A DNA stretch of 64,000 nt from Sphingomonas cremea (GTDB lineage Bacteria > Pseudomonadota > Alphaproteobacteria > Sphingomonadales > Sphingomonadaceae), in NCBI RefSeq assembly GCF_021502585.1, contig NZ_JAKFGM010000001.1, positions 62,001 to 126,000 of the forward strand, written 5' to 3'. Of the stretch, positions 51,568-60,970 are shown in pieces. The notes under the pieces were generated by a model. It saw nothing but the letters and a program-made list of their open reading frames with translations, was not told where the DNA came from and searched no databases. Numbering within the stretch: the first letter of the stretch is position 1; each line of letters begins with the position of its first letter. The position numbers and the translations under genes were made by a program.

Positions 51568-52200
51568 ATGCAGGATTTCAGCCTGGCCCGTCGGACGATG
51601 GTCGACAATCAGCTCCGCCCCGAAGGCGTGACCGACCGCGACGTATTGGCAGCAATGGGTTCGGTACCCCGCGAAAATTATGTCCCTGAAGGCGCCCGCG
51701 CGCTCGCCTATTTCGATCGGCCGCTGAAGATTGCCGATGGCCGGACGATGACGCCGCCGGCGGCCCTTGGCCGACTGCTTTCCGAGCTTGCCCCAAAGCC
51801 GGGGAAGAGGGCGTTGGTCGTCGGTTCGGGAACCGGCTATTCGGCCGCGGTGCTCAAGGCCGTCGGACTCGATGTCGTCGCACTGGAGTCGGACAACGCG
51901 CTGGTAGCGGCCGCAAACGAGGCCGGGGTGGAGACGGTCCATGGCGATCTGGCAATGGGCTGGGCCAAGCGCGCGCCATATGATCTCGTCCTGTTTGATG
52001 GGGCGGTCGAGGAAATTCCCGCCGCGCTGGTCAAGCAAATCCGTGAAGGCGGTAGCGTTGGCGGCGCCATTTCCGACCGGGGCGTAACCCGCCTGTTCGT
52101 CGGCCGCGTGTCTGGCGGCGCGCTTGGGCTTCGTACCCTCACCGACGCAGACGTCGATCCGCTTCCCGGATTCGAACGGCCCCGAGCCTTCATCTTTTGA
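51568..52200 (+). CDS. Protein-L-isoaspartate methyltransferase-like protein
   Basis: This 210-residue SAM-dependent methyltransferase of the PIMT family repairs isoaspartate in canonical members. The SAM motif is ALVVGSGTGYSAAVL. The N-terminus FSLARRTMVDNQLRP and SVPRENYVPEG are family features. However, where PIMT enzymes have a SQP-type active-site loop this one has GRTMTPPAAL. Repair activity is therefore doubtful, and it may be a divergent alphaproteobacterial subgroup. ATG 51568 follows GAGG; GTG 51550 is an alternative. Confidence 0.85.
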   Translation: MQDFSLARRTMVDNQLRPEGVTDRDVLAAMGSVPRENYVPEGARALAYFDRPLKIADGRTMTPPAALGRLLSELAPKPGKRALVVGSGTGYSAAVLKAVGLDVVALESDNALVAAANEAGVETVHGDLAMGWAKRAPYDLVLFDGAVEEIPAALVKQIREGGSVGGAISDRGVTRLFVGRVSGGALGLRTLTDADVDPLPGFERPRAFIF

Positions 52201-52217
52201 CAGCTTTCGAAAGAGCA

Positions 52218-53657
52218 ATGCCTGTGATTCGTAACATCTCAATCGCATCGCTTCTCGTTGCTCTCGCCACGGGTACGGCTTCGGCCGACACGCTGCGTGA
52301 GGCGCTGGTTTCGACCTATCGCGCCAATCCGACGCTGACCTCACAGCGGGAAAGCCTGAAGGCCACCGATGCCGGCGTCGCTGTCGCTCGCTCGGCGGGA
52401 AGGCCGACGGTCAGCGGTACGGCGGGCGTAACCCGCGACCTCACCCGCAGCGGCCGGTTTGACGTCGGCACCGGCCGTGGACCCTTCCTTAATGCGGGCG
52501 TGGACGTCAGCCTTCCGCTATTCCAGGGCGGCACCGTCAAAAACGATATCAAGGCCGCAAAGTCCCGCGTCGAAGCAGGGCGGGCAACGCTTCGTGCCGT
52601 GGAAGGCGATGTGTTCACGGAGGCGGTCGCGGCTTACATGGACGTGATCCGCGACCGGGCCACGGTCGAGCTCAACAATAACAACGTCAAGGTCCTGGAA
52701 ACCAACCTTCAGGCGACGCGCGACCGGTTCGAAATCGGCGATGTCACCCGCACCGACGTTGCTCAGTCCGAGGCTCGACTTGCCCTCGCGCGGTCGCGGC
52801 TAACCTTGGCCCAGGGGCGACTGATCGCGACCGAGGAAAATTATCGCCGCGTGATCGGCAAGCACCCCGACCAGCTTCAGCCGCCGCCACCGCTGCCGCC
52901 GCTGCCGGCCACGGCCGACGAAGCGGTGCGCATCGCACTGGCCGACAACCCCGACCTGGTTGCGGTTACGCGGCAGGCCGAAGCCGCGGGATATGATGTG
53001 CGCGCTGCGCGAGGCACCCGTCTTCCGACGGTGTCCGCAGTTGCCGCCGGCGACTATTTCGATGCGACGGGGGACGATAAGGGGCTGCAATCCGGCACGG
53101 CGACCAGCATCGGTGTCCAGACTAGAATTCCGCTCTATCAGGGCGGTCTTCCGGCAGCCCGGATCCGGCAGGCGCAGGCCTTCGAAGGTCAGGCGCTTGA
53201 GCAGCGCGTGGGGACCGAACGGGCGGTCGTTTCCAACACCCGTTCCGCATATGCCGACTATCAGTCAGCGCTCGACGCAATCAAGTCGAATGACGTGGCG
53301 GTGAAAGCCAACGAACTTGCGCTGGAGGGCGTGCGGGCCGAAAACAGCGTCGGCACCCGCACTATCCTCGATGTGCTCGATGCGGAGCAGGAGCTGCTGA
53401 ACTCGCAGGTGCTGCTCGTGACCGCGCGGCGCGACGCTTATGTTGCCGGATTCCAGCTATTGAATTCGATGGGCCAGGCCGAGGCCGAAGATCTCGGCCT
53501 CGATGGCGGGGCACTCTACGATCCGCTCGGCAATTATCGCCGGGTCGCCGGCGACTGGAACGATTGGTCGAGCGATCCAAAGCACCCGACCGTCGCGACC
53601 AGCACGGTCACCGCCGCCGAGCAGCCGCCGCAAGGGGTGACACCGGCCGCCCAATAG
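52218..53657 (+). CDS. tolC: TolC-family outer-membrane channel
   Basis: This is a 479-residue outer-membrane protein with a signal peptide (MPVIRNISIASLLVALATGTASA). It has LREALVSTYRANPTLTSQRESLKA and paired repeats with long periplasmic helices, ending in a Pro/Ala-rich tail. It is likely the exit channel for type I secretion or efflux. ATG 52218 is chosen so that the signal starts correctly; a longer frame overlaps the previous gene as ATGA. The next gene follows after 14 bases. Confidence 0.92.
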   Translation: MPVIRNISIASLLVALATGTASADTLREALVSTYRANPTLTSQRESLKATDAGVAVARSAGRPTVSGTAGVTRDLTRSGRFDVGTGRGPFLNAGVDVSLPLFQGGTVKNDIKAAKSRVEAGRATLRAVEGDVFTEAVAAYMDVIRDRATVELNNNNVKVLETNLQATRDRFEIGDVTRTDVAQSEARLALARSRLTLAQGRLIATEENYRRVIGKHPDQLQPPPPLPPLPATADEAVRIALADNPDLVAVTRQAEAAGYDVRAARGTRLPTVSAVAAGDYFDATGDDKGLQSGTATSIGVQTRIPLYQGGLPAARIRQAQAFEGQALEQRVGTERAVVSNTRSAYADYQSALDAIKSNDVAVKANELALEGVRAENSVGTRTILDVLDAEQELLNSQVLLVTARRDAYVAGFQLLNSMGQAEAEDLGLDGGALYDPLGNYRRVAGDWNDWSSDPKHPTVATSTVTAAEQPPQGVTPAAQ

Positions 53658-53671
53658 GTAATAGGGAAGCC

Positions 53672-54082
53672 ATGGCTGGCGCCCGTGAACCGTCGATGGA
53701 AGATATTCTCGCGTCGATCAAACGCGTGATCGCCGAGGAGAAGGACATTCGCGCTTCGGCCGTACCGCCGTCGCCGGATGCCTCCGACGATGAGGATGTT
53801 CTCGAGCTCGATGAAAGCATGGCGGCGGTAAGCCTGCCGCCTATCGACCTCGGACCGCCCTTGCTGGAGGAAGGGGCAGCCGACCAGAGCCGCCAGAAGC
53901 TGGAAGCGCTGGCCAGCGTCGCCGCCGCCGCGCCGCCGCCACCGGCCTATAATCCGCTCGAGGAAATGATCCGCGAGATGCTTCGCCCGATCCTCAAGCA
54001 GTGGCTCGACGAGCATTTGCCGGCGATTGTCGATGAGCATGTTAAGCGCGAAATCCATCGCATCACCGGCCGTCCGGTCTGA
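53672..54082 (+). CDS. PopZ-like DUF2497 protein
   Basis: This 136-residue protein opens with EPSMEDILASIKRVIAEEK, the DUF2497/PopZ N-terminal helix. An acidic Asp/Glu/Pro-rich middle and a C-terminal NPLEEMIREMLRPILKQWLD/EHLPAIVDEHVKREI segment follow, as in PopZ assembly domains. PopZ organises cell poles and anchors ParB in alphaproteobacteria; whether this one does is inferred. Its place before valS is common in this group. ATG 53672 follows AGGGAAG. Confidence 0.85.
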   Translation: MAGAREPSMEDILASIKRVIAEEKDIRASAVPPSPDASDDEDVLELDESMAAVSLPPIDLGPPLLEEGAADQSRQKLEALASVAAAAPPPPAYNPLEEMIREMLRPILKQWLDEHLPAIVDEHVKREIHRITGRPV

Positions 54083-54132
54083 TCGCCAATCAACTTATTG
54101 AACCTTAAGCGACTCGCCGTTACGCCCGCGCC

Positions 54133-56196
54133 ATGATCAAGCGCATCGCCCTAGCCGCCAGTGTCGCGGCCGCCGCCCTCATCGCCACCCCGTCGTTCGC
54201 CCGGCCAATGACCGCGACCGACATGCAAATGATGCGGCGCCTCGGCGCGCCAAGCGTTTCGCCGAACGGGCGTTATGCCCTCTTTTCGCTGTCGACGACC
54301 GACCTTGCCGCCAACAAGCGCAACAATGTGGTCCACATTCTCGACCTGACGGCCAAAGGCGTTGCGCCGCAGCCTCTCGACCTCACCAAGGGCGCGCATG
54401 ACGCAACATTCGGCGCCGACGGCGCCATCTGGTACCTTGCTCCGGTTGGCGAACAGGAGCAGCTGTTCCGTGCGACGGTCGGTGGGCAGCCGGCACAGAT
54501 TTCCAACCTGAAGGGCGACATTTCCGGATTCAAGGTCAGCGCTGACGGCAGCCGGCTGCTGGTCTGGGCCGACCGTGACCTGCGCTGTTCCGACTTCGCC
54601 TGCGAGGGCGTGACCAAGCCCGAAAAAACGGGCGCTGGCCGCACCTATGACCAGCTGTTCATTCGGCATTGGGACACATGGGCCGAGCCGGGCGTGCGCA
54701 GCCGCATCTTTGCCTTCCCCATCGAAGGCGGGAAAGTCACCGGCGCCGGCGTGCCGGTGACTGGCGGACTGGTCGGCGATACTCCGTCGAAGCCATTCGG
54801 CGGCGGTGAGGAGATCGACATCTCCGCGGATGGCAAGACCGTCTACTTCGCGCTTCGCGAGGCTGGCCGGATCGAGGCTACCTCGACCAATCTCGACATT
54901 TTTGCCGCACCCGCCGATGGATCGGCGCAGCCGACCAACCTGACCGCGGACAATGACGGCACCGACAACCTCCCGGTGCTGTCGCCTGACGGCCGCAGCC
55001 TCGCCTATTTCTCGATGGCGCGCGCCGGGTACGAGGCCGATCGGCAGGTGCTCCAGGTTCGCGACCTCGCCACCGGCCAGACCCGCGCGGTGACGGCAAA
55101 CTGGGACCGTTCGGTCGGCTCCATCGCCTGGGCCAAGGATGGCAAGTCCATCCTCGTTACGGCCGAAGACGTGCTGGAGCAGCCGGTATACCGGGTCGAT
55201 GCCGCCACCGGCAAGGTCACCGGCCTGACCGGTAACGGCCATGCCGGCAACGTTGTGCCCCTGTCCGGCGGCGGTGCGCTATTCACCTCCAACAGCGTGA
55301 TGGCGCCCGACGATCTGTATCGCGTCGACGCCAGGGGCAAGGTCACGCAGCTGACAAACGTCAACCGCGACCTGTTGGCAGAGCTTGACCCGGTCAGCTT
55401 CAAGAAATTCAGCTTCAAGGGCGCCAACAACGACACCGTCTGGGGCTTCACGCTGAAGCCGGGCGGGCCGCAATATGCGGCAGCGGCCAAGCTTCCGATT
55501 GCCTTCGTAGTTCACGGCGGTCCGCAGGGCAGCTTCAGCAACAGCTGGTCCTATCGCTGGAACCCGCGGGTCTTCGCCGGTCCCGGCTATGCGGTGGTCA
55601 GCGTCGATTTCCACGGGTCGACCGGTTACGGCCAAGCTTTCACCGACGCGATCCGCAACAATTGGGGCGGCTGGCCGCTCGAGGATCTGCAAAAGGGCCT
55701 CGCCTTCGCGACCTCGCAGGATCCGCAGCTCGATGCCGACAATGCCTGCGCGCTCGGGGCCAGCTATGGCGGCTATATGATGAACTGGATCGCCGGCCAA
55801 TGGCCCGACCGGTTCAAATGCCTGGTCCAGCATGACGGCGTGTTCGACGCCCGCGCCATGGCCTATGAAACCGAGGAGCTGTGGTTCGACGAGTGGGAGC
55901 ATGGCGGCAAGGCCTATTATGAAGATCCCGCCGCTTTCGAACGCTGGAACCCCGTCAACCATGTCGCCAAGTGGAAGACGCCGATGCTCGTGATCACCGG
56001 GGAGAAGGACTACCGCATCCCCTATACCCAAGGGATCGCCAGCTTCACCGCGCTCCAGCGCCGCGGCATTCCGTCACGGCTGCTGGTCAATCCGGAAGAG
56101 AACCACTGGGTGTTGAAACCCAAGAACTCGATCCAATGGTATGGCGAGGTGCTGGGCTGGCTGGGCACCTACCTGGGCAAGCCGCCCGCCAACTGA
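54133..56196 (+). CDS. Secreted S9-family prolyl oligopeptidase
   Basis: This 687-residue serine peptidase has a signal peptide (MIKRIALAASVAAAALIATPSFA). An N-terminal WD40-like propeller (about 35-440) precedes the alpha/beta-hydrolase domain. The catalytic triad is Ser544 (GASYGGYMM), Asp626 (TGEKDYRIP) and His658 (EENHWVL). It cleaves dipeptides or acyl-peptides in the periplasm. Asp/Trp-rich loops are normal for the family. Confidence 0.93.
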   Translation: MIKRIALAASVAAAALIATPSFARPMTATDMQMMRRLGAPSVSPNGRYALFSLSTTDLAANKRNNVVHILDLTAKGVAPQPLDLTKGAHDATFGADGAIWYLAPVGEQEQLFRATVGGQPAQISNLKGDISGFKVSADGSRLLVWADRDLRCSDFACEGVTKPEKTGAGRTYDQLFIRHWDTWAEPGVRSRIFAFPIEGGKVTGAGVPVTGGLVGDTPSKPFGGGEEIDISADGKTVYFALREAGRIEATSTNLDIFAAPADGSAQPTNLTADNDGTDNLPVLSPDGRSLAYFSMARAGYEADRQVLQVRDLATGQTRAVTANWDRSVGSIAWAKDGKSILVTAEDVLEQPVYRVDAATGKVTGLTGNGHAGNVVPLSGGGALFTSNSVMAPDDLYRVDARGKVTQLTNVNRDLLAELDPVSFKKFSFKGANNDTVWGFTLKPGGPQYAAAAKLPIAFVVHGGPQGSFSNSWSYRWNPRVFAGPGYAVVSVDFHGSTGYGQAFTDAIRNNWGGWPLEDLQKGLAFATSQDPQLDADNACALGASYGGYMMNWIAGQWPDRFKCLVQHDGVFDARAMAYETEELWFDEWEHGGKAYYEDPAAFERWNPVNHVAKWKTPMLVITGEKDYRIPYTQGIASFTALQRRGIPSRLLVNPEENHWVLKPKNSIQWYGEVLGWLGTYLGKPPAN

Positions 56197-56234
56197 TTGT
56201 TGCGGTGCGGCACATGGGTCGTTAGTCGCGGCCC

Positions 56235-58994
56235 ATGACCGAACTTGCCAAGACGTTCGAACCGGGTCCGATCGAGAACCGCTGGTATGCCTATTGGGAA
56301 GGGCAGGCGCTGTTCCGCCCCGATCGGCCGGAGGCCGAGCCCTTCACCATCGTCATGCCGCCGCCGAACGTCACCGGTTCGCTGCACATCGGCCATGCGC
56401 TCGACGACACGTTGCAGGACATCCTCGTCCGACACGCGCGGATGCAGGGGAAGGATTCGATGTGGGTGGTCGGCATGGATCATGCCGGAATCGCCACGCA
56501 GATGGTGGTCGAGCGCAACCTCGACAGCCAGGGGATCAAGCGCGCGGAGATCGGGCGCGAGGCGTTCCTCGAACATGTGTGGGAATGGAAGGCGCAGTCG
56601 GGTGGTCAGATCACCCGCCAGCTCCGCCGTCTCGGAGCAAGCTGCGACTGGGCCAATGAGCGCTTCACCATGGACGAGGGCTTTTCGAGAGCCGTCATCA
56701 AGGTCTTCGTCGAGCTCTACAAACGCAAGCTGCTCTATCGCGACAAGCGCCTGGTCAACTGGGATCCTAAGTTCCAAAGCGCGATCAGCGACCTGGAGGT
56801 CGAGAACCGCGAAGTGCAGGGCCATATGTGGCACTTCAAATATCCGCTCGCGGACGGTGAGACCTACACCTACGTCGAGAAGGACGAGGACGGGAACGTC
56901 GTCCTCCAGGAAGAGCGGGATTATATCTCGATTGCGACGACCCGGCCCGAGACGATGCTCGGCGACGGCGCGGTCGCGGTTCATACGGGTGACGAGCGCT
57001 ATCGTCCGATCGTCGGGAAGCTTTGCGAGATTCCGGTCGGCCCGAAGGAGCATCGCCGCCTGATTCCGATTATCACCGACGATTATCCCGATCCGGATTT
57101 CGCTTCCGGTGCGGTCAAGATCACCGGCGCGCATGACCTAAACGACTATGGCGTGGCGCAGCGGAACAAGATTCCGATGTACAGGCTGATGGACGGGACC
57201 GCCCACATGCGCAGCGACGGGCCGTCCTATGCCGAGTCCTCGGCCCGGGCTATCGCCATCGCGCGCGGGGCAGCGGCCAGCGCCGAGGAGATCGACGCGC
57301 TCAATCTCGTTCCCGAAGCCTATCGCGGCCTCGACCGCTACGATGCCCGCAAGCGGGTGGTCGCCGACATCGATGCCGAAGGCCTGATGATCAAGGTCGA
57401 AGACAAGATGATCATGCAGCCGTTCGGCGACCGATCGGGGCTGGTGATCGAGCCGATGCTGACCGACCAATGGTATGTCGACGCCGAAACTTTGGCCAAG
57501 CCGGCGATCGCGGCGGTGAAGTCCGGCGACATCGCGGTCGTGCCTGAGACCTGGAAGAAGACCTGGTTCAACTGGCTTGAGAATATCCAGCCGTGGTGCG
57601 TGTCGCGCCAGCTATGGTGGGGCCATCGCATTCCGGCCTGGTATGCGGAAGACGGCACCGTGTTCGTCGCCGAGACCGAGGAAGAGGCGAAGGCTCAGGC
57701 AGGCGGAAAGGCGCTTCGCCAGGACGAGGACGTGCTCGACACCTGGTTCTCATCGGCACTGTGGCCGTTCGCCACTCTAGGCTGGCCTGAGCAGACGCAC
57801 GATCTCAAGCGCCACTACCCCAACGACGTCCTCATTTCCGGCTTCGACATCATCTTCTTCTGGGATGCCCGCATGGCGATGCAGGGCTTCGAATTCATGG
57901 GTGAGCGGCCGTGGAAGACGCTCTACCTCCACGGGCTGGTCCGCGATGCCAAGGGCCAGAAGATGTCCAAGTCGAAGGGCAACACGGTCGACCCGCTCGG
58001 CCTGATCGACAAATATGGCGCCGATGCTCTGCGCTTCACGCTCGCCGCGATGGAAAGCCAGGGCCGCGACATCAAGCTCGATGAGAAGAGGGTCGAGGGC
58101 TACCGCAACTTCGCCACCAAGCTGTGGAACGCCGCTCGTTTCCTCCAGGGCAACGGCGTCGGCGCTAGCCAGAGCATCGCCGCGCCAGAAGCATCACTGA
58201 CCGTCAACCGCTGGATCATCGGCGAAGTTGTCGAAACGCTTGCGAAGCTCAACAAGGCGTTCGACGAGCTACGCTTCGACGGCATGGCCGACGCCATCTA
58301 CCACTTCACCTGGGGCACCTTCTGCGACTGGTATGTCGAGCTGGTGAAAGGCGCGTGGGACGACGAGACCCGCGCCGTCGCCGCCTGGGCGTTCGACCAG
58401 ATTTTGGTCATGCTCCACCCCTTCATGCCCTTCGTCACCGAAGAGCTGTGGCACTCGATGGGTGAGCGGCCTTACGACCTGATTGTCGCTAAATGGCCCG
58501 CGCCCGCGGCGCAGCGCGATGCCAATGCCGCCCGTGAAGTCGGTGGGCTGGTCGAAGTGATCGACCAGGTCCGCGCCTTGCGCGCCGAGCTCAACATTCC
58601 CTGGAGCGCGAGCCTGGTCCCGCACGTCATCGGCGGCGACACGGCCATGCACGATCGCTTGGCGAAGAATGCGGCGACCCTGGCGCGGATGGCCAAGGTC
58701 GATAGTCCCGTGAATTCCGACACGGTTCCGCCGAGTTCGGCTCAGATCGTCGCTGGCGGCGTCACCATCGCCTTCCCGCTCGAAGGTGCGATCGACCTCG
58801 ATGCCGAGCGCGCGCGCCTCTCGAAGGCGGTTGCTGCGGCGGAAAGGGATCGCGATCAGCTGGCCGCCCGTCTCAACAATCCTGCGTTTGCCGAGCGCGC
58901 CAAACCCGAAGCGGTCGAGAAAGCCCGCGCCGACCACGATGCCCGCGCGGCGGAGGCGGAACGGCTGGCGGCGGCGCTCAAGCGGTTGGGTTGA
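56235..58994 (+). CDS. valS: Valyl-tRNA synthetase
   Basis: This class I aminoacyl-tRNA synthetase has 919 residues. The ATP motif is HIGH (51-54) in [11 protein letters not shown] and KMSKS (576-580) in [14 protein letters not shown]. The editing domain, the anticodon-binding domain and a C-terminal coiled coil ([18 protein letters not shown]) are present. It supplies valyl-tRNA, unrelated to the valine-degradation operon in the same window. Confidence 0.98.
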   Translation: MTELAKTFEPGPIENRWYAYWEGQALFRPDRPEAEPFTIVMPPPNVTGSLHIGHALDDTLQDILVRHARMQGKDSMWVVGMDHAGIATQMVVERNLDSQGIKRAEIGREAFLEHVWEWKAQSGGQITRQLRRLGASCDWANERFTMDEGFSRAVIKVFVELYKRKLLYRDKRLVNWDPKFQSAISDLEVENREVQGHMWHFKYPLADGETYTYVEKDEDGNVVLQEERDYISIATTRPETMLGDGAVAVHTGDERYRPIVGKLCEIPVGPKEHRRLIPIITDDYPDPDFASGAVKITGAHDLNDYGVAQRNKIPMYRLMDGTAHMRSDGPSYAESSARAIAIARGAAASAEEIDALNLVPEAYRGLDRYDARKRVVADIDAEGLMIKVEDKMIMQPFGDRSGLVIEPMLTDQWYVDAETLAKPAIAAVKSGDIAVVPETWKKTWFNWLENIQPWCVSRQLWWGHRIPAWYAEDGTVFVAETEEEAKAQAGGKALRQDEDVLDTWFSSALWPFATLGWPEQTHDLKRHYPNDVLISGFDIIFFWDARMAMQGFEFMGERPWKTLYLHGLVRDAKGQKMSKSKGNTVDPLGLIDKYGADALRFTLAAMESQGRDIKLDEKRVEGYRNFATKLWNAARFLQGNGVGASQSIAAPEASLTVNRWIIGEVVETLAKLNKAFDELRFDGMADAIYHFTWGTFCDWYVELVKGAWDDETRAVAAWAFDQILVMLHPFMPFVTEELWHSMGERPYDLIVAKWPAPAAQRDANAAREVGGLVEVIDQVRALRAELNIPWSASLVPHVIGGDTAMHDRLAKNAATLARMAKVDSPVNSDTVPPSSAQIVAGGVTIAFPLEGAIDLDAERARLSKAVAAAERDRDQLAARLNNPAFAERAKPEAVEKARADHDARAAEAERLAAALKRLG

Positions 58995-58999
58995 GCGTG

Positions 59000-59017
59000 C
59001 CCCTGCCTACGCAGGGG
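59000..59017. terminator. Bidirectional hairpin terminator between valS and the lipid kinase gene
   Basis: CCCCTGC (59000-59006), a four-base loop and GCAGGGG (59011-59017) form a perfect seven-pair stem between convergent stops. No T-run is seen on either side. Confidence 0.55.
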
Positions 59018-59019
59018 TA

Positions 59020-59910
59020 CTAATCCCTCGGCGCCGCCACCTCGATCGCCCCTCGCGCCACCTCGACCTTCACCGGGGTCTTGGCCGCAATCTCTCCATC
59101 AATGCTGATCTTCTGGCGTGGACGGGCATCGAGGACCATCTTCTTGCCGCGCCATTCGGTGACCGTCTGCTCTCGGTTCCGAAGCTTGAAAAGGGTTGCA
59201 AACCAGCTCCAGGCCAGGTGCAGCAGGCTCTTTCCGGTCACCGCCTGGATAACAATCACTCCGCTATCCAGCTGCTGGCTTTCGACCAGCTCGACCCCGC
59301 CATGATGGGTGCCGTTGGCGATCCGTGCCTCGGTCGACCAGCATTTCTCGACTGTCCCGTCATCCAGCGTGACCCGAATCCTAAACGGCCTGAACTTGAA
59401 CGCCACGCGCGTCGCCCAGATCAGGTAACCGACCATCCCCAGATAGCGCTTGAGATTATGCGGGACCGTGTCGGCGATTAGGGGCGACAGGCCCAATGCC
59501 GCGGCATTGGCGAAATAATCGCCGTCGATGATTCCAAGGTCGATCCGCCTGCGCCGACCATGGACAATCACATCCAACGCGCCGTCCAGGTCGAGCGGAA
59601 GCCCAAGAGTTCGGGCGAAGCTATTGGCGGTGCCCAGCGGCAGGACGGCAAACACCGTGTCCTTCCCGACGAAATGATCGACGGTCGATGACAATGACCC
59701 GTCGCCACCGCCGATAATCACCATCGGGGCCTGCGTTATGGCCGCTTTGACCAGCGGCTCCAGTTGCTGCGGCTCAGTCACCCGATGCGCCGCAATGAGG
59801 TCCAGGCCCGTGGCGGACAGCTTGTCGCGCGCTTCGTCGAACGCGGCCTCCCCCTTCCGGCTCATCGCGTTGACGATCAATATTGCTCGTTTCGGAAGCG
59901 CATCGGTCAT
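59020..59910 (-). CDS. Diacylglycerol/lipid kinase family protein (YegS-like)
   Basis: This ATP-dependent lipid kinase has 296 residues. The catalytic signature is GGGDGS at 67-72, where the family has GGGDGT. VLPLGTANSFARTLGLP is the second hallmark, and the C-terminal beta domain contains LDARPRQKISIDGEI. It probably phosphorylates diacylglycerol or a related lipid. It ends against valS across a hairpin. Confidence 0.88.
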   Translation of the reverse strand: MTDALPKRAILIVNAMSRKGEAAFDEARDKLSATGLDLIAAHRVTEPQQLEPLVKAAITQAPMVIIGGGDGSLSSTVDHFVGKDTVFAVLPLGTANSFARTLGLPLDLDGALDVIVHGRRRRIDLGIIDGDYFANAAALGLSPLIADTVPHNLKRYLGMVGYLIWATRVAFKFRPFRIRVTLDDGTVEKCWSTEARIANGTHHGGVELVESQQLDSGVIVIQAVTGKSLLHLAWSWFATLFKLRNREQTVTEWRGKKMVLDARPRQKISIDGEIAAKTPVKVEVARGAIEVAAPRD

Positions 59911-59970
59911 TGTTGCTCAATGCACGGCGGCGGCTTTCTTTCCTTTACCCTTCTCCGCTAGAGGGGCCGC

Positions 59971-60969
59971 ATGGTGACTCCATCCTTTCCCGCCATGCGC
60001 ATGCGTCGCGGCCGTTCTGCCCCCTGGATCCGCGATATGCTGGCCGAACATCGGCTTCATCCCAGCGACCTCATCTGGCCGTTGTTCATCTGCGAAGGGC
60101 AGGGTCAGGAGGAACCGATCTCCACACTTCCGGGCGTTAGCCGCTGGTCGGTCGATCGCCTTGCGGAAAAGGCCCGCGAAGCGCGCGAACTTGGAATCCC
60201 TTGTGTCGCGCTTTTCCCCAATACCCCCGCCAACCTTCGCAGCGAGGATGCGCGCGAAGCGCTCAATCCCGACAATCTCATCTGCCGTGCGATCAAGGCG
60301 ATCAAGGATGCGGTACCCGAAGTTGGTATTCTGACCGACGTCGCGCTCGATCCCTACACCGCTCATGGCCACGACGGGCTGACGGACGCCAATGGCAGGG
60401 TGCTCAACGACGAGACGACAGCTGTCCTGGTTCAGCAGGCGCTGGTCCAGGCCGTGTCGGGCGCGGACATCGTTGCCCCCTCGGACATGATGGATGGCCG
60501 CGTCGGCGCGATCCGCCAGGGGCTTGAAAAGGCCGGCTGCATCGACACGGCGATCATGGCTTACGCCGCCAAATATGCCTCGGCTTTCTATGGCCCGTTC
60601 CGCGATGCGGTCGGCAGCCGCGGACTGTTGAAGGGCGACAAGCGCGGTTACCAGATGGACCCCGCCAACGGCGCCGAGGCGCTTCGCGAAGTCGCGCTCG
60701 ACCTCGCCGAGGGGGCGGACATGGTGATGGTGAAGCCGGGTCTTCCCTATCTCGACGTTCTGGCCCGGGTGAAGGACCGTTTCGGCGTTCCGACCTTCGC
60801 CTACCAGGTGTCCGGCGAATATGCGATGATCGAGGCCGCGGCCGCAGCCGGCGCGGGCGAACGCGATGCGCTGGTCCTTGAAACACTGTTGGCCTTCAAG
60901 CGCGCCGGCGCGACCGGGGTCCTCACCTATCATGCGCCGCTCGCCGCGCGACTAATCGCGGAGCAATAG
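59971..60969 (+). CDS. hemB: Delta-aminolevulinic acid dehydratase (porphobilinogen synthase)
   Basis: HemB condenses two 5-aminolevulinate molecules to porphobilinogen in haem synthesis. The 332-residue protein has Schiff-base lysines Lys201 (AYAAKYASAFYGPF) and Lys255 (VMVKPGLPYLD). The metal site reads DVALDPYTAHGHDG (123-136), with aspartate in place of the zinc-binding cysteines, so it is the magnesium-type enzyme. The downstream permease gene starts one base after the stop. Confidence 0.97.
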   Translation: MVTPSFPAMRMRRGRSAPWIRDMLAEHRLHPSDLIWPLFICEGQGQEEPISTLPGVSRWSVDRLAEKAREARELGIPCVALFPNTPANLRSEDAREALNPDNLICRAIKAIKDAVPEVGILTDVALDPYTAHGHDGLTDANGRVLNDETTAVLVQQALVQAVSGADIVAPSDMMDGRVGAIRQGLEKAGCIDTAIMAYAAKYASAFYGPFRDAVGSRGLLKGDKRGYQMDPANGAEALREVALDLAEGADMVMVKPGLPYLDVLARVKDRFGVPTFAYQVSGEYAMIEAAAAAGAGERDALVLETLLAFKRAGATGVLTYHAPLAARLIAEQ

Positions 60970-60970
60970 C

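Noticed and set aside
51160-52344. 394-codon minus-strand frame across tRNA-Cys and the methyltransferase gene
   Set aside because: It spans a tRNA and runs opposite a recognised methyltransferase; the predicted protein has no family features.
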